Shown one piece after another: positions 51,088-63,509 of a DNA stretch of 64,000 nucleotides. Position 1 is the first letter of the stretch. Every line of letters starts with the position of its first letter. The position numbers and the translations under genes were made by a program. The stretch spans positions 1 to 64,000 of the forward strand of contig JAKTNK010000001.1 of assembly GCA_029593465.1 (NCBI GenBank), given 5' to 3'. The notes beneath the pieces were generated by a model. The model saw only the letters and a program-made list of their open reading frames with translations. It searched no databases and was not told where the DNA came from. The stretch comes from Streptococcus suis (GTDB lineage: Bacteria; Bacillota; Bacilli; Lactobacillales; Streptococcaceae).

Positions 51088-51235
51088 AAAATCTTTTAGA
51101 TTCACATGAGCTTGTATGATGGTACGTTATTGGTATCAGGTACAAGTTTTTTTGATAGAGTGACATAAATTAGGATAAAGAATTGTCTGTCTAGGGTGAT
51201 TTTTTGATACAATAGATAAAAGAGGAGGATGATAG

Positions 51236-52141
51236 ATGAATATTCAGCAGTTGCGTTATGTTGTCGCAATAGCTAATAGTGGGACATTTCGCGAAGCAGC
51301 TAGCAAACTATATGTTAGTCAGCCTAGTTTATCTGTAGCCATCAAAGATTTGGAAGCAGAACTCGGTTTTCAGATTTTTACACGGACAACGACAGGTACG
51401 GTATTGACCCCTCAAGGCATGGCTTTTTATGAGAAATCATTGGAAGTGGTTAAGCATTTTGACACCTTTGAAAAACAATTTATTCATCCGGAAGAGGTTC
51501 TTGAACCCTTTTCCATAGCAAGTCAGCATTATGATTTTTTACCTCCACTCATCACCGATTTTTCGTCCTCTTATCCTGAATATGGCGATTGTCGTATTTT
51601 TGAAGCAACGACGATCCAGATTTTAGATGAAGTTGCCAAAGGCCTTAGTCATATTGGTATCATTTACATGAATCATCAAAATGAAAGTGGCCTGTTTCGG
51701 CGAATGGAGCAGCTGGGGTTGGAGTCTGTCGATTTGATTTCATTTCGAACCCATATTTACTTGTCAAATCAGCATCCCTTGGCGCATAAGGAAAAGCTAG
51801 CGATGGAGGACTTACAAGGCTTACCAGCAGTGAAGTTTGCGCAGGAGCGAGACGAGTACCGCTATTATTCTGAAAACCTGGTTGATACTTCTGATAGTGC
51901 TGTGAGGTATTACGTGACAGATCGAGCAACCCTGAACGGCATTTTGGAGCGAACCAATGCTTATGCCACTGGATCAGGTTTCTTGGATGAACGTAGTGTT
52001 AACGGGATTACAGTTGTGCCCTTGGAAGATCATTTGGTCAATAAACTGGTCTATGTTAAACGCAAGGATGCCAATCTAAGTCCACAGGCAGAGGCTTTCA
52101 TTGGCGTGATGAGTGCCTACTTTGCTAAGTATAAACCCTAG
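51236..52141 (+). CDS. cpsY: LysR-family regulator CpsY/MtaR-like
   Basis: 301 residues. Helix-turn-helix [25 protein letters not shown] and a substrate domain with [11 protein letters not shown]. Its position immediately before lspA is that of the streptococcal CpsY/MtaR regulator, which controls methionine transport and survival in neutrophils. GAGGAGG precedes the ATG. Paralogous to the regulator at 21653. Confidence 0.82.
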   Translation: MNIQQLRYVVAIANSGTFREAASKLYVSQPSLSVAIKDLEAELGFQIFTRTTTGTVLTPQGMAFYEKSLEVVKHFDTFEKQFIHPEEVLEPFSIASQHYDFLPPLITDFSSSYPEYGDCRIFEATTIQILDEVAKGLSHIGIIYMNHQNESGLFRRMEQLGLESVDLISFRTHIYLSNQHPLAHKEKLAMEDLQGLPAVKFAQERDEYRYYSENLVDTSDSAVRYYVTDRATLNGILERTNAYATGSGFLDERSVNGITVVPLEDHLVNKLVYVKRKDANLSPQAEAFIGVMSAYFAKYKP

Positions 52142-52149
52142 GAGTGTGT

Positions 52150-52611
52150 ATGAGAAAAGGATTGTTTAGTGGATTAATCTTAGCCTTGGTGCTGCTGGAT
52201 CAGTGGAGCAAGCTATGGATTGTGGATCATATTCCTTTAGGTGAGGTTCGTGGTTTTCTGCCAGGGATTGTTAGCCTAACCTATCTTCAAAATCGGGGGG
52301 CTGCCTTTTCGATTTTGCAAAATCAACAATGGTTATTTGCCCTTATTACGGTTTTTGTACTTGGGGCAGCCATCTATTATGCCACAAAGAAGATAGCAGA
52401 AAGCTTGTGGTACTTGGTGGGTCTTGTGTTGATTATTGCGGGTGGTGTTGGTAATTTTATCGACCGCCTACGGTTGGGCTATGTGGTGGACATGATTCAC
52501 TTAGATTTTATGGATTTTGCTATCTTTAATCTAGCAGATTCTTATTTAGTAGTTGGCGTCATCGTTTTGATGATTGCGGTATGGAAAGAGGAAGATGGAA
52601 GTAATCGTTAA
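52150..52611 (+). CDS. lspA: Lipoprotein signal peptidase
   Basis: 153 residues from ATG 52150 (TAGGAG upstream). Four membrane segments; catalytic Asp pair in [10 protein letters not shown] and [10 protein letters not shown]. Removes signal peptides from prolipoproteins. Overlaps rluD by 17 nt. Confidence 0.95.
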   Translation: MRKGLFSGLILALVLLDQWSKLWIVDHIPLGEVRGFLPGIVSLTYLQNRGAAFSILQNQQWLFALITVFVLGAAIYYATKKIAESLWYLVGLVLIIAGGVGNFIDRLRLGYVVDMIHLDFMDFAIFNLADSYLVVGVIVLMIAVWKEEDGSNR

Positions 52612-53494
52612 AGAGGCGGGAATTCGCCTAGATAAAGCAGTAGCAGATTTGACCGAGTTATCACGTCAAAGGGCTAATGAAGCTATTAAGACTGGTCGCA
52701 TTCTGGTGAATGGTAAGCCCGTCAAAGCCAAATACGCCGTCAAAGCAGGGGATGTGATTACTTATGAAGTCCCCCAAGAAGAAGTGCTTGACTATCAAGC
52801 AGAAGATATTCCATTAGAGATTATTTATCAAGATGATGATCTTGCAGTGGTTAATAAACCGCAAGGAATGGTTGTTCATCCATCGGCAGGGCATTCATCA
52901 GGAACCTTGGTTAATGCACTCATGTATCATATCAAGGATTTGTCATCTATCAATGGTGTGGTGCGGCCAGGCATTGTTCACCGGATTGATAAGGATACTT
53001 CGGGCTTACTGATGATTGCTAAAAATGATCAAGCCCATCAGGCACTAGCAGAGGAACTCAAAGCTCAAAAATCGCTACGGCAGTATGTGGCCTTGGTTCA
53101 TGGCAATCTGCCTAGGGATCGCGGTGTGATTGAAGCGCCTATCGGACGGTCTGACAAGGATCGTAAGAAGCAGGCGGTTACTGCTAAAGGTAAGTCAGCC
53201 TTGACACGTTTTCAAGTCTTAGAACGCTTTGGTGACTATACCTTGGTTGAATTGCAGTTAGAGACAGGTCGGACGCATCAAATCCGGGTTCATATGGCTT
53301 ATATTGGTCACCCTATTGCTGGTGATCCTACCTATGGTCCTAGAAAGACCTTAGCTGGCAATGGTCAGTTTTTACATGCTCGTACCCTTGGTTTAACCCA
53401 CCCTCGTACAGGTGAGTTGATGACCTTCGAAGCAGAATTGCCAGAGGTATTCCAAGAAACGGTGGCTAAATTACGCCGTCAGAAAGATTGCTAA
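52595..53494 (+). CDS. rluD: Ribosomal large-subunit pseudouridine synthase
   Basis: 299 residues from ATG 52595, within the end of lspA. N-terminal S4-like domain (RLDKAVADL...[14 protein letters not shown]) and the catalytic Asp in [14 protein letters not shown]. RluD subfamily by length and motifs; the exact uridine targets are inferred from the family. Confidence 0.92.
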   Translation: MEVIVKEAGIRLDKAVADLTELSRQRANEAIKTGRILVNGKPVKAKYAVKAGDVITYEVPQEEVLDYQAEDIPLEIIYQDDDLAVVNKPQGMVVHPSAGHSSGTLVNALMYHIKDLSSINGVVRPGIVHRIDKDTSGLLMIAKNDQAHQALAEELKAQKSLRQYVALVHGNLPRDRGVIEAPIGRSDKDRKKQAVTAKGKSALTRFQVLERFGDYTLVELQLETGRTHQIRVHMAYIGHPIAGDPTYGPRKTLAGNGQFLHARTLGLTHPRTGELMTFEAELPEVFQETVAKLRRQKDC

Positions 53495-53529
53495 AAAACT
53501 TGCGCTTCTTTGTGAAGTTTGTTAAAATG

Positions 53530-53650
53530 ACGGTGTTATGTAATCCTTTAAACCTGTCCCGTGAGGCAGGCAAGGAGACGAGAAACTGTACAGTGCAGTC
53601 TGACTGTACCTATTTGTCTATCTCCTTGAATGGTCAAGGAGATTTTTTGT
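53530..53650 (+). promoter_or_regulatory. PyrR-dependent attenuator leader
   Basis: The PyrR-binding loop region (CCTTTAAACCTGTCCCGTGA then GGCAGGCAAGGA, about 53546-53576), an antiterminator segment, and a terminator stem TCTCCTTG/CAAGGAGA (53621-53642) with TTTTTT. With UMP, PyrR stabilises the anti-antiterminator and stops transcription of the pyrimidine genes. Confidence 0.88.
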
Positions 53651-53668
53651 ATGTTAGAAGGGTGGTAG

Positions 53669-54196
<528 letters not shown>

Positions 54197-54256
54197 CAAC
54201 TTCTCACGTTAAAGCAATTATGACACTAGCTTAAAGGGAGAACAAGGGGACAGACG

Positions 54257-55183
54257 ATGGCAAGAGAGACATTAAGATTACAACATTTGGTTAGCATGGA
54301 AGACTTATCTGCAGAGCAGGTCGTGACACTGTTAGAACGTGGTCTTGCCTTTAAAAGGGGCGAGGTGTCTGTTGGCTTACCGCAGCAAGTATTTGCAGCG
54401 AATCTCTTCTTTGAGAATTCCACAAGAACACATAAATCGTTTGAAATTGCAGAAAAGAAGCTAGGATTAGACGTGATTGACTTCAATGCGTCAGTCAGCT
54501 CTGTCAACAAGGGAGAGACCCTCTATGATACCGTTCTAACCATGGATGCTCTTGGTGTTGCTATTTGTGTTATTCGTCACCCTGAAGTGGCTTATTACAA
54601 GTCACTCATTAACAACCCCAATTTAACGACCGCTATTGTCAATGGTGGTGATGGCTCTGGCCAACATCCCAGTCAGTGTTTACTTGATTTGATGACTATT
54701 TATGAAGAGTTTGGTCATTTTGAGGGCCTAAAGGTCTGTATCGCGGGGGATTTGACCCATTCTCGTGTAGCCAAGTCCAATATGCAAATGCTCACGCGTT
54801 TGGGCGCAGAGGTTTGTTTTGCGGGTCCTAGCGCGTGGTATGCGGATGAGTTTGCTACCTATGGAGAGCATGTCGTGTTGGATTCGGTACTTGAAGACTT
54901 GGATGTCTTGATGCTGCTAAGAGTTCAACATGAGCGCCACGATGGACACCAGTCTTTTGCAAAGACAGCTTACCATGAGCAATTTGGATTGACGGAATCA
55001 CGCTACCATCATTTAAAAGAAACAGCTATCGTCCTGCATCCAGCCCCCGTCAATCGAGATGTGGAAATTGCAGATGCCTTGGTAGAAGCTGATAAGTCTC
55101 GCATTGTGACACAAATGACCAACGGTGTTTATGTCCGTATGGCTATTTTAGAAGCTATTCTTAATGATAAGAAAGCACGTTAA
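54257..55183 (+). CDS. pyrB: Aspartate carbamoyltransferase catalytic subunit
   Basis: 308 residues. Carbamoyl-phosphate motif [23 protein letters not shown] and [11 protein letters not shown] are conserved. Second step of pyrimidine synthesis. No regulatory subunit, as usual in Firmicutes. No uracil permease gene lies between pyrR and pyrB. Confidence 0.96.
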   Translation: MARETLRLQHLVSMEDLSAEQVVTLLERGLAFKRGEVSVGLPQQVFAANLFFENSTRTHKSFEIAEKKLGLDVIDFNASVSSVNKGETLYDTVLTMDALGVAICVIRHPEVAYYKSLINNPNLTTAIVNGGDGSGQHPSQCLLDLMTIYEEFGHFEGLKVCIAGDLTHSRVAKSNMQMLTRLGAEVCFAGPSAWYADEFATYGEHVVLDSVLEDLDVLMLLRVQHERHDGHQSFAKTAYHEQFGLTESRYHHLKETAIVLHPAPVNRDVEIADALVEADKSRIVTQMTNGVYVRMAILEAILNDKKAR

Positions 55184-55218
55184 TAAGTTCCAGAGAGGAC
55201 TTAACGAAAGGAAGAACT

Positions 55219-56307
55219 ATGGGAAAACGACTCTTAATTTTAGAAGATGGTACCATCTTTGAGGGAGAGGCTTTTGGAGCCGATATTGATGTGACAGGTG
55301 AAATCGTCTTTAACACAGGTATGACTGGTTATCAAGAGTCCATCACGGACCAGTCTTACAATGGGCAGATTTTAACCTTTACCTACCCTTTGGTAGGGAA
55401 CTACGGTATCAATCGTGACGACTACGAATCCATTAGCCCGACTTGTAAGGGCGTTGTCGTTTCTGAATACGCTCGAAGGGCCAGTAACTGGCGAAATCAA
55501 ATGTCTTTCGATGATTTTCTAAAGTCTAAAAATATTCCTGGAATCTCGGGTATTGATACTAGGGCTTTGACCAAGAAAATTCGGCATCATGGAACGATGA
55601 AAGCGACTCTAGCTGACGATGGTGATAGTGTTGAGCATTTGCAAGACCAACTGCGAGCAACGGTTTTACCGAGCAATAACATTGAGCAAGTTTCTACGAA
55701 AACAGCTTACCCTGCACCTGGTGTTGGGAAAACGATTGTCTTGGTTGATTTTGGACTCAAGCATTCGATTTTACGTGAACTATCAAAGCGTAAGGCTAAT
55801 GTCACAGTAGTACCGCATGATACCAGTGCTGAAGCCATTTTGAAATTAAATCCAGACGGAGTCATGTTGTCAAATGGACCAGGAAACCCAACAGATGTGC
55901 CCCATGCCTTGGAGATGATTCGAGGGATTCAAGGGAAAATTCCAATCTTCGGTATCTGTATGGGGCATCAGCTGTTTGCCCTAGCTAATGGGGCTGAGAC
56001 CTATAAAATGCGTTTTGGGCATCGAGGTTTTAACCATGCTGTTCGTGAAATTGCTTCTGGTCGCATTGATTTTACCAGTCAAAATCATGGCTATGCCGTC
56101 AAACGTGACACTCTGCCAAGTTGCTTGATGGTGACACACGAGGAAATTAATGATAAATCAGTGGAAGGCGTTCGCCACCGCGAGTATCCTGCTTTTTCTG
56201 TTCAATTCCACCCAGACGCTGCTCCTGGCCCACATGATACGGACTATTTGTTTGATGATTTTTTGGAAATGATCGATGCCTATCAGTTGGAAAAAGACAG
56301 CCGCTAG
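55219..56307 (+). CDS. carA: Carbamoyl-phosphate synthase small subunit
   Basis: 362 residues. Glutamine amidotransferase domain with nucleophile Cys in FGICMGHQ and [11 protein letters not shown] near the end. Supplies ammonia to CarB. The gap to carB is 180 nt, unusually long for a subunit pair. Confidence 0.96.
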   Translation: MGKRLLILEDGTIFEGEAFGADIDVTGEIVFNTGMTGYQESITDQSYNGQILTFTYPLVGNYGINRDDYESISPTCKGVVVSEYARRASNWRNQMSFDDFLKSKNIPGISGIDTRALTKKIRHHGTMKATLADDGDSVEHLQDQLRATVLPSNNIEQVSTKTAYPAPGVGKTIVLVDFGLKHSILRELSKRKANVTVVPHDTSAEAILKLNPDGVMLSNGPGNPTDVPHALEMIRGIQGKIPIFGICMGHQLFALANGAETYKMRFGHRGFNHAVREIASGRIDFTSQNHGYAVKRDTLPSCLMVTHEEINDKSVEGVRHREYPAFSVQFHPDAAPGPHDTDYLFDDFLEMIDAYQLEKDSR

Positions 56308-56348
56308 TATTTAATTCTATCCTGAGAGGTAGAAAATAGAAAGGAGAA

Positions 56349-56480
56349 GATACAAGGGTTCCGTCAGAGGGGCGTACTTGCTCCACTGATAGGAACAAGG
56401 GCTAAGGATTCGATAGGAAAGCAATGTAAGGACAGTAGCTAATACTTGCTTTGCATCTGAGTCTGATAGCCTTTTGTATC
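56349..56480 (+). other. Structured RNA segment between carA and carB
   Basis: GATACAA (56349-56355) pairs with TTGTATC (56474-56480), with G-U/G-C pairs inside. Nested hairpins: GTTCC/GGAAC with TCAG/CTGA (56358-56396), GGCTA/TAGCC (56400-56404/56467-56471), AAAGCAA/TTGCTTT (56418-56424/56446-56452). The SD-like AAGGAG (56341-56346) is just before it and the carB ATG 8 nt after it. Confidence 0.65.
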
Positions 56481-56487
56481 ATGAATT

Positions 56488-59400
56488 ATGCCAAAACGTA
56501 CAGATATTAACAAAATTATGGTGATTGGGTCTGGTCCGATTATTATTGGCCAGGCTGCAGAATTTGATTATGCCGGAACTCAGGCTTGTTTAGCCCTTAA
56601 AGAAGAAGGCTACAGTGTTGTCTTAGTCAACTCCAATCCGGCTACGATTATGACGGATAAGGAGATTGCTGACAAGGTTTATATTGAACCGTTGACCCTT
56701 GAATTTGTCTCACGCATTATTCGGAAGGAGCGTCCTGATGCCTTGCTGCCAACACTTGGTGGGCAGACAGGGCTTAATATGGCTATGGCCCTATCTCAGT
56801 CGGGCTTATTGGATGAGCTTGGTATTGAACTCTTAGGAACGAAACTATCAGCGATTGATCAAGCCGAAGATCGTGACCTGTTCAAGCAACTTATGACCGA
56901 GCTAGACCAGCCTATTCCAGAGTCTGAGATTGTGTCAACGGTGGATGAAGCCCTTGCGTTTGCTAGTCGTATTGGCTATCCCTTGATTGTTCGTCCAGCC
57001 TTTACACTTGGTGGCACTGGTGGGGGCATGTGCTCTAATGATGATGAACTACGTGATATTGTTACCAATGGTCTAAAACTATCGCCAGCAACCCAGTGCT
57101 TGATTGAGCGTTCTATTGCTGGCTACAAGGAAATCGAATACGAAGTCATGCGTGATGCAGCTGATAACGCCTTGGTGGTTTGTAATATGGAAAACCTTGA
57201 TTCTGTTGGGATTCACACTGGTGACTCCATTGTGTTTGCACCGACACAAACCTTATCAGATGTTGAAAACCAAATGCTGCGTGACGCTAGTTTGAAAATC
57301 ATTCGTGCCTTAAAAATCGAAGGCGGCTGTAATGTTCAATTAGCTTTGGACCCCCATAGTTTTAATTACTATGTTATTGAAGTGAACCCGAGGGTTTCGC
57401 GTTCGTCAGCGCTGGCATCTAAGGCAACGGGCTATCCCATTGCTAAACTGGCTGCCAAGATTGCTGTTGGATTAACCCTTGATGAGATGGTCAATCCTGT
57501 GACAGGCTCCACCTATGCCATGTTTGAACCAGCTTTAGATTATGTCGTTGCTAAAATGCCACGCTTCCCGTTTGATAAATTTGAGCACGGGGAGCGACGC
57601 TTAGGAACGCAGATGAAGGCGACGGGGGAAGTGATGGCGATTGGTCGTAACATTGAAGAGTCTCTTCTGAAAGCTTGTCGGTCTTTGGAAATCGGTGTTT
57701 ATCACAATGACCTACCAGAGCTCTCTGAGGTTAGCGATGACCAATTATTCGAAAACATGGTCAAGGCACAAGACGATCGCCTTTTCTGTATTTCAGAGGC
57801 CATTCGTCGAGGGATTGCGATTGAAGAGATTGCAGAGCTGACTAAAATCGATCTTTTCTTCTTGGACAAACTGCTGCATATCGTTGAGTTAGAAGAGGAA
57901 CTCGTCCGCAATATTGGGGATATGACTTTACTGGCTAAGGCAAAGCGTTATGGCTTTTCGGATCGTAAGATTGCCGAACTCTGGAGTAGTACTGAGGCTG
58001 ACATCCGTGAACAACGCCTAGCAAACAAGCTTCTACCAGTTTATAAGATGGTTGATACTTGTGCCGCAGAGTTTGAGTCAACGACACCGTATTTCTACGC
58101 CACCTATGCCTATGAGAATGAATCCCAACCATCAGCTAAAGAATCGGTACTGGTATTGGGCTCAGGTCCTATTCGGATTGGGCAAGGAGTGGAGTTTGAC
58201 TATGCGACGGTCCACTCGGTAAAAGCGATTCAAGCGGCTGGTTACGAGGCCATTATCATGAATTCCAATCCCGAGACGGTTTCAACAGATTTCTCAGTAT
58301 CCGATAAACTCTATTTTGAACCCCTCACCTTTGAGGATGTGATGAATGTGATTGATTTGGAACAACCAAAAGGTGTTGTGGTTCAGTTTGGTGGGCAAAC
58401 AGCGATTAACCTAGCAGCTGCCTTATCAGAGGCAGGAGTGACCATCTTAGGGACCCAGGTAGAGGACCTCGATCGTGCAGAGGATCGTGATTTATTTGAA
58501 AAAGCACTAAAAGGCCTTGACATTCCACAACCACCAGGCTATACGGCAACCAATGAAACAGAGGCTGTTCAAGCGGCTCGCAAGATTGGTTTTCCAGTTT
58601 TGGTTCGTCCATCTTATGTTCTTGGTGGGCGTGCGATGGAAATTGTTGAAAACGAAGCTGACCTTCAACACTACATGCGAACAGCGGTTAAAGCCAGTCC
58701 AGAACATCCTGTCTTGGTAGATTCCTATATCATTGGGCAAGAGTGCGAGGTGGACGCGATTTCAGATGGTAAGGATGTTCTTATCCCAGGCATCATGGAG
58801 CATATTGAGCGAGCAGGTGTTCACTCGGGAGACTCGATGGCAGTCTCCCCTCCACAAAGACTATCTGCTAAACTCCAAGAAAGAATTGCTGATTATACGA
58901 AACGGTTGGCACTCGGTTTGAACTGTATCGGTATGATGAACATCCAATTTGTTATCAAAGACGAAACGGTTTATGTGATTGAGGTTAATCCTAGAGCTAG
59001 TCGGACCGTTCCTTTCCTATCAAAGGTGACCAATATTCCAATGGCCCAAGTAGCTACGCGCGTCATTCTTGGGGAAAGTTTGGCTGAACAAGGCTACACA
59101 GATGGTCTTTACAAAGAGTCCTCACAAGTCCATGTCAAGGCGCCTGTTTTCTCATTTAGTAAATTGGCGAAAGTCGATAGTCTTCTGGGTCCTGAAATGA
59201 AGTCAACTGGTGAGGTAATGGGAACCGATGCCAACTTGGAAAAAGCGCTTTATAAAGCCTTTGAGGCCTCCTACTTCCATTTGCCAGAATATGGGAATAT
59301 CGTCCTAACGATAGCCGATGATAGTAAGGAAGAAGCCTTGTCCATAGCCCAACGCTTTGCAGCTATTGGTTATAGCTTATTTGCTACCAAAGGCACCGCT

Positions 59401-59667
59401 GATTTTTTAAATGCCAGAGGTATTCAAACACGCTTGGTCAATAAAATCGGTGAAGATAAAGACCATGATATTCCGGCCTTGGTTAGAGCAGGCAAGGTTC
59501 AGGCCATTATCAACACGGTAGGAACCAAACGGACTGCTGGTGAAGACGGTCAGGTTATCCGTCGTTCTGCCATTGAGCATGGGGTTCCCCTCTTTACCGC
59601 TTTGGACACGGCGGATGCCATGTTAACGGTTTTGGAAAGTCGTGGTTTTAGCACACAAGCGATTTAA
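56488..59667 (+). CDS. carB: Carbamoyl-phosphate synthase large subunit
   Basis: 1059 residues with two homologous ATP-grasp halves ([18 protein letters not shown] at the start, [17 protein letters not shown] at about residue 557) and a C-terminal MGS-like allosteric domain. There is no usable SD in the 20 nt before the ATG; the nearest, AAGGAG, is 140 nt upstream across the folded spacer. Makes carbamoyl phosphate for pyrimidine and arginine synthesis. Confidence 0.96.
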   Translation: MPKRTDINKIMVIGSGPIIIGQAAEFDYAGTQACLALKEEGYSVVLVNSNPATIMTDKEIADKVYIEPLTLEFVSRIIRKERPDALLPTLGGQTGLNMAMALSQSGLLDELGIELLGTKLSAIDQAEDRDLFKQLMTELDQPIPESEIVSTVDEALAFASRIGYPLIVRPAFTLGGTGGGMCSNDDELRDIVTNGLKLSPATQCLIERSIAGYKEIEYEVMRDAADNALVVCNMENLDSVGIHTGDSIVFAPTQTLSDVENQMLRDASLKIIRALKIEGGCNVQLALDPHSFNYYVIEVNPRVSRSSALASKATGYPIAKLAAKIAVGLTLDEMVNPVTGSTYAMFEPALDYVVAKMPRFPFDKFEHGERRLGTQMKATGEVMAIGRNIEESLLKACRSLEIGVYHNDLPELSEVSDDQLFENMVKAQDDRLFCISEAIRRGIAIEEIAELTKIDLFFLDKLLHIVELEEELVRNIGDMTLLAKAKRYGFSDRKIAELWSSTEADIREQRLANKLLPVYKMVDTCAAEFESTTPYFYATYAYENESQPSAKESVLVLGSGPIRIGQGVEFDYATVHSVKAIQAAGYEAIIMNSNPETVSTDFSVSDKLYFEPLTFEDVMNVIDLEQPKGVVVQFGGQTAINLAAALSEAGVTILGTQVEDLDRAEDRDLFEKALKGLDIPQPPGYTATNETEAVQAARKIGFPVLVRPSYVLGGRAMEIVENEADLQHYMRTAVKASPEHPVLVDSYIIGQECEVDAISDGKDVLIPGIMEHIERAGVHSGDSMAVSPPQRLSAKLQERIADYTKRLALGLNCIGMMNIQFVIKDETVYVIEVNPRASRTVPFLSKVTNIPMAQVATRVILGESLAEQGYTDGLYKESSQVHVKAPVFSFSKLAKVDSLLGPEMKSTGEVMGTDANLEKALYKAFEASYFHLPEYGNIVLTIADDSKEEALSIAQRFAAIGYSLFATKGTADFLNARGIQTRLVNKIGEDKDHDIPALVRAGKVQAIINTVGTKRTAGEDGQVIRRSAIEHGVPLFTALDTADAMLTVLESRGFSTQAI

Positions 59668-59674
59668 CTCAGAT

Positions 59675-59698
59675 AGACAGGCTATGCCTGTCTTTTTT
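59675..59698 (+). terminator. Terminator of the pyr operon
   Basis: AGACAGGC (59675-59682) with GCCTGTCT (59686-59693), loop TAT, then TTTTT. Confidence 0.9.
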
Positions 59699-59785
59699 GT
59701 ATATGTAGTAGAAAGTTGAGCCCCTATGTAAATTATGATAGAGTTGAACTAGACATTATACTTAATTGTTAGAAAGAAGGAAGAG

Positions 59786-61138
59786 ATGGTAAAAGCATAC
59801 GATTATATTGTTATTGGTGGCGGATCGGGTGGTATTGCATCGGCTAATCGTGCTGCTATATATGGGGCTAAAACATTGTTGATTGAAGCCAATGCTATTG
59901 GTGGTACTTGTGTCAATCTTGGCTGTGTTCCTAAAAAAGTCATGTGGTACGGAGCTCAAGTCTCAGATACCTTAAATCGTTATGCAAGCGATTATGGTTT
60001 TGACGTTGATGTGAAGCAGTTTGACTTTAAGACCTTAAAAGCAAATCGTCAGGCCTATATAGAGCGTATTCATGCCTCTTATGAAAGTGGTTTTGATCAC
60101 AATGGGGTTGAGCGATTGCATGGCTATGCCACTTTTGTTGATGATCATACTGTTGAAGTAGCAGGAGAGCACTATACAGCGCCTCATATTCTAATTGCTA
60201 CGGGAGGTCATGCTGTGATTCCAGACATTCCAGGGGCTGAGTATGGTATCACTTCTGATGGCTTCTTTGCTCTTGATGCGGTTCCTAAACGAACGGCAGT
60301 GGTTGGTGCAGGTTATATTGCTGTTGAGATTGCTGGGGTATTAGATGCCTTAGGATCCGAAACCCACCTGTTCATCCGAAAAGAGCGTCCTTTAAGGTCA
60401 TTTGACTCAGATATTATCAATGTCTTAACAGAAGAGATGGCTCAGCATGGTCCTCAGTTGCATCCTTTCTCAATTCCAAAGTCAGTGAGCAAAAATGCCG
60501 ATGGTTCCTTGACACTAACGTTAGAAAACGGCACCTCTCAGACCGTTGATTGTCTTATTTGGGCGATTGGACGGCGCCCGAATGTTTCTGGCTTTGGTTT
60601 GGAAAAGACCGGTGTTACATTGACCGAAAGTGGTCATATCCAGACTGACGCCTTTGAAAATACGTCAGTTGATGGTATTTATGCCGTAGGAGACGTTAAT
60701 GGCAAGTTGGCCTTGACCCCAGTTGCCGTCAAGGCTGGGCGTCAGTTATCGGAGCGGCTTTTCAATGGACAGTCACAAGCGAAGATGGATTATGCTAATG
60801 TAGCCACTGTTATTTTTAGCCATCCTGCTATCGGTAGTGTCGGATTATCTGAGGAAAAAGCGATTGCTCTTTATGGCAAGGAAAAGATTAAGGTTTATCG
60901 TTCTAGTTTTACGCCCATGTACACTGCCCTAGCCAATCATCGCCAACCATCGATGATGAAGTTAGTGACGTTGGGAGACGATGAAACTGTGATTGGCCTG
61001 CATGGTATTGGCTATGGTGTTGATGAGATGATTCAAGGGTTTGCAGTGGCTATGAAAATGGGAGCGACCAAGGCAGATTTTGATGCAACAGTTGCTATTC
61101 ACCCCACTGGCTCAGAAGAATTTGTCACCATGCGATAA
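59786..61138 (+). CDS. gor: Glutathione-disulfide reductase
   Basis: 450 residues. FAD site [10 protein letters not shown], redox pair C42/C47 in [18 protein letters not shown] site [13 protein letters not shown] and C-terminal [10 protein letters not shown] with the active-site His-Glu pair from the other monomer. Reduces glutathione disulfide; streptococci import or make glutathione. Confidence 0.94.
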   Translation: MVKAYDYIVIGGGSGGIASANRAAIYGAKTLLIEANAIGGTCVNLGCVPKKVMWYGAQVSDTLNRYASDYGFDVDVKQFDFKTLKANRQAYIERIHASYESGFDHNGVERLHGYATFVDDHTVEVAGEHYTAPHILIATGGHAVIPDIPGAEYGITSDGFFALDAVPKRTAVVGAGYIAVEIAGVLDALGSETHLFIRKERPLRSFDSDIINVLTEEMAQHGPQLHPFSIPKSVSKNADGSLTLTLENGTSQTVDCLIWAIGRRPNVSGFGLEKTGVTLTESGHIQTDAFENTSVDGIYAVGDVNGKLALTPVAVKAGRQLSERLFNGQSQAKMDYANVATVIFSHPAIGSVGLSEEKAIALYGKEKIKVYRSSFTPMYTALANHRQPSMMKLVTLGDDETVIGLHGIGYGVDEMIQGFAVAMKMGATKADFDATVAIHPTGSEEFVTMR

Positions 61139-61237
61139 GCTGACAGTATCACCCCTCTTATCATGGAAGGGTTGCTAATCAAGCTTAGATGATTAGTAGG
61201 AGTCAGTCGAAAAAGAAATCAGAGATAGGGAGAAAGA

Positions 61238-61675
61238 ATGATGGAATCACAAGAAGCTTTAAGGCAACGGATTGGCGATTTGGCTTTTGAAGTCACCCAA
61301 CATGCAGCTACGGAGCGTCCTTTTACAGGTGCTTACGATGCGTTTTTCGAAAAAGGAATCTATGTTGATGTGGTCAGTGGTGAGGTGCTCTTTTCCTCAT
61401 TGGATAAGTACGATTCAGGGTGTGGTTGGCCAGCTTTTACCAAGCCGATTGATAATCGCTTTGTGACCAATCATGATGACCGTTCGCATGCCATGAGGCG
61501 CATTGAGGTTAGAAGTCGAGAGTCAGGTTCTCATTTGGGACATGTTTTTAACGATGGTCCTCTTGAAGCTGGTGGTCTGCGCTACTGCATTAACTCGGCA
61601 GCTTTGCGCTTTATCCCCTATGATGAGATGGCAGCAGCTGGTTATGGAGACTATTTGTCTTTATTTGACGCTTAA
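61238..61675 (+). CDS. msrB: Peptide methionine-(R)-S-oxide reductase
   Basis: 145 residues (start could be the second ATG at 61241). FDxx-type signature [13 protein letters not shown] and catalytic Cys in [14 protein letters not shown]. Repairs oxidised methionine; lies after gor, so both serve oxidative stress defence. Stand-alone form without MsrA fusion. Confidence 0.93.
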   Translation: MMESQEALRQRIGDLAFEVTQHAATERPFTGAYDAFFEKGIYVDVVSGEVLFSSLDKYDSGCGWPAFTKPIDNRFVTNHDDRSHAMRRIEVRSRESGSHLGHVFNDGPLEAGGLRYCINSAALRFIPYDEMAAAGYGDYLSLFDA

Positions 61676-61676
61676 G

Positions 61677-61708
61677 AAACCCTCTAGGACACGTTTCCTA
61701 GAGGGTTT
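61677..61708. terminator. Bidirectional terminator
   Basis: Perfect 13-bp arms (61677-61689/61696-61708) starting AAACCCTCTAGGA, between convergent msrB and the membrane-protein gene. Confidence 0.88.
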
Positions 61709-61711
61709 AAT

Positions 61712-62131
61712 CTATGGTGTTGAAGTGGTGCTTGTGTCGTTCTCTGCTTGAGAGGTAGTCGTGTCGGTAGAAGCCGATGTGATTGGACTGTTTTCAGAGG
61801 AAGCTTCTGATGATGAGTTGGTATTAGTTTCGTTCGTCTGGTCCGTCTGATAGCTATCAGTGCTTTCGGATTGGGAAGTGTTGGTTGACTCTGCTTGCCC
61901 ATTGTTGCTATGGATGATGATGGTTGAAGGGGGCGTCTTGTCATCAGTAGTCCCTTTTTTGCTATTAACATAGTTTGTAATGGTGATGGTCGCAACAATC
62001 ACAGATAGGATAGACCCTACAAAAGCCAATGTTTTTTGAAATGCGGTAAGCCCACGTTTTAAGTGCTCTGTGGGACGACGTTTTGGCGTTGAGGCTGTTT
62101 GTTTAGCTTTGCGAGAATAGCGTTGTGACAT
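61712..62131 (-). CDS. Small membrane protein with Ser/Thr-rich tail
   Basis: 139 residues from ATG at 62131, after GGAGGACAGG. A basic N-terminus (RYSRKAKQTASTPKRRP), one membrane helix (about residues 36-56, LAFVGSILSVIVATITITNY), then about 80 residues made mostly of Ser, Thr, Asn, Asp, Glu and Gln. The charge pattern predicts the tail outside the cell. Comparable proteins occur in other streptococci under a DUF name; function unknown. No LPXTG motif. Confidence 0.7.
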   Translation of the reverse strand: MSQRYSRKAKQTASTPKRRPTEHLKRGLTAFQKTLAFVGSILSVIVATITITNYVNSKKGTTDDKTPPSTIIIHSNNGQAESTNTSQSESTDSYQTDQTNETNTNSSSEASSENSPITSASTDTTTSQAENDTSTTSTP

Positions 62132-62264
62132 TTCCTGTCCTCCTTTAGTCTTTATTATATGTTTTTGTGAGAAAAAAATCATCTGAAAATGTGCCCTTTT
62201 ACCGGCCTGAAAATGGAAAGCTTTTTCCTGTTTTTATATCCAGCTATTCGCCGTAGATTTATGC

Positions 62265-62270
62265 TATAAT
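62265..62270 (+). promoter_or_regulatory. -10 element for the cysteine desulfurase gene
   Basis: TATAAT in the context TGCTATAAT (extended -10-like), 77 bp before the start codon. Confidence 0.5.
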
Positions 62271-62346
62271 AGAGAGTCTAAAATGCAGGTGTCAGATGTC
62301 CTAGAATGTCTTCCTCCCTTGCTAATTCCTAAGAGAAAGTTGGTTT

Positions 62347-63495
62347 ATGCCCTTGATATACTTTGATAACTCAGCTACGACCCCGGTCTATCCGGAAGTT
62401 CTCCGAACTTACCAAGAAGTGACGACTAAGATTTTTGGAAATCCATCGAGTTTGCATCGGCTGGGAAGTCAGTCAAGCCGTATCTTAGAAGCATCGCGCA
62501 AGCAGATTGCAGAGCTGATTGGAAAACAACCGAGTGAGATTTTCTTTACGTCAGGTGGAACTGAGAGTGATAACTGGGCTATCAAGGGGGTTGCTTTTGA
62601 AAAAGCAGCTTATGGCAAGCATATCATCGTCTCTGATATTGAACATCCTGCCGTCAAAGAATCAGCTCAGTGGTTGAGTCAACAAGGCTTTGATGTCTCC
62701 TATGCCCCAGTTGATCAAGCTGGCTTTGTAGATGTGAAGGCTCTTCAAAACTTACTTCGCTCAGATACGATTCTAGTATCAATTATGGCTGTTAATAATG
62801 AAATTGGGTCGATACAACCCATTCAAGAGATTTCTGATGTATTGGCAGATCGGCCGACCGTGACCTTTCATGTCGATGCTGTGCAGGCCATTGGGAAAAT
62901 TCCTTCAGCAGTGTATTTAACTGACCGTGTGGATCTGGCTTCTTTTTCAGGTCATAAGTTCCATGCCGTTCGTGGGGTGGGTTTCCTTTATAAAAAAGAC
63001 GGCAAGCGTATCAGCCCGCTCTTGACCGGTGGTGGTCAGGAACAAAATCTTCGATCCACAACGGAAAATGTGGCTGGTATCGCCTCAATGGCTAAGGCCT
63101 TGCGTCTTGTTCGGGATAAAGAAGATACTGTTTTGTCTAAACTAGCCCACATGCAGGTGGTTATCCTAAAAGAGTTAGCCAAGCATGATGACATTGTTAT
63201 TTTTTCAGGTCAGGAAGGTTTCGTGCCTAATATCGTGACCTTTGGGATAAAGGGGGTTCGTGGAGAAGTGGTAGTTCATGCCTTTGAGGAACATGACATC
63301 TTTATCTCGACAACGTCGGCCTGTTCATCAAAGGCTGGTAAATCAGCAGGAACCCTGATTGCTATGGGAGTGCCCAATCAACTAGCCCAAACAGCTGTTA
63401 GAATTAGCCTAGATGATAACAATGACATGGGAGAAGTGGAGCAATTTTTAACTATCTTCAAGTATATTTATGATAAAACGCAAAAAGTAAGATAA
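62347..63495 (+). CDS. Cysteine desulfurase, NifS/IscS-like
   Basis: 382 residues. [14 protein letters not shown] at the start, PLP lysine in [11 protein letters not shown], and the loop cysteine in [13 protein letters not shown] typical of group I desulfurases. Its position directly before thiI indicates it delivers sulfur to ThiI for 4-thiouridine in tRNA rather than to Fe-S assembly. Confidence 0.9.
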   Translation: MPLIYFDNSATTPVYPEVLRTYQEVTTKIFGNPSSLHRLGSQSSRILEASRKQIAELIGKQPSEIFFTSGGTESDNWAIKGVAFEKAAYGKHIIVSDIEHPAVKESAQWLSQQGFDVSYAPVDQAGFVDVKALQNLLRSDTILVSIMAVNNEIGSIQPIQEISDVLADRPTVTFHVDAVQAIGKIPSAVYLTDRVDLASFSGHKFHAVRGVGFLYKKDGKRISPLLTGGGQEQNLRSTTENVAGIASMAKALRLVRDKEDTVLSKLAHMQVVILKELAKHDDIVIFSGQEGFVPNIVTFGIKGVRGEVVVHAFEEHDIFISTTSACSSKAGKSAGTLIAMGVPNQLAQTAVRISLDDNNDMGEVEQFLTIFKYIYDKTQKVR

Positions 63496-63509
63496 GGACA
63501 GAGAGAAAA

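Noticed and set aside
56308-56487. A second PyrR attenuator between carA and carB
   Set aside because: No PyrR-binding loop like that at 53546 and no terminator with a U-run is visible.
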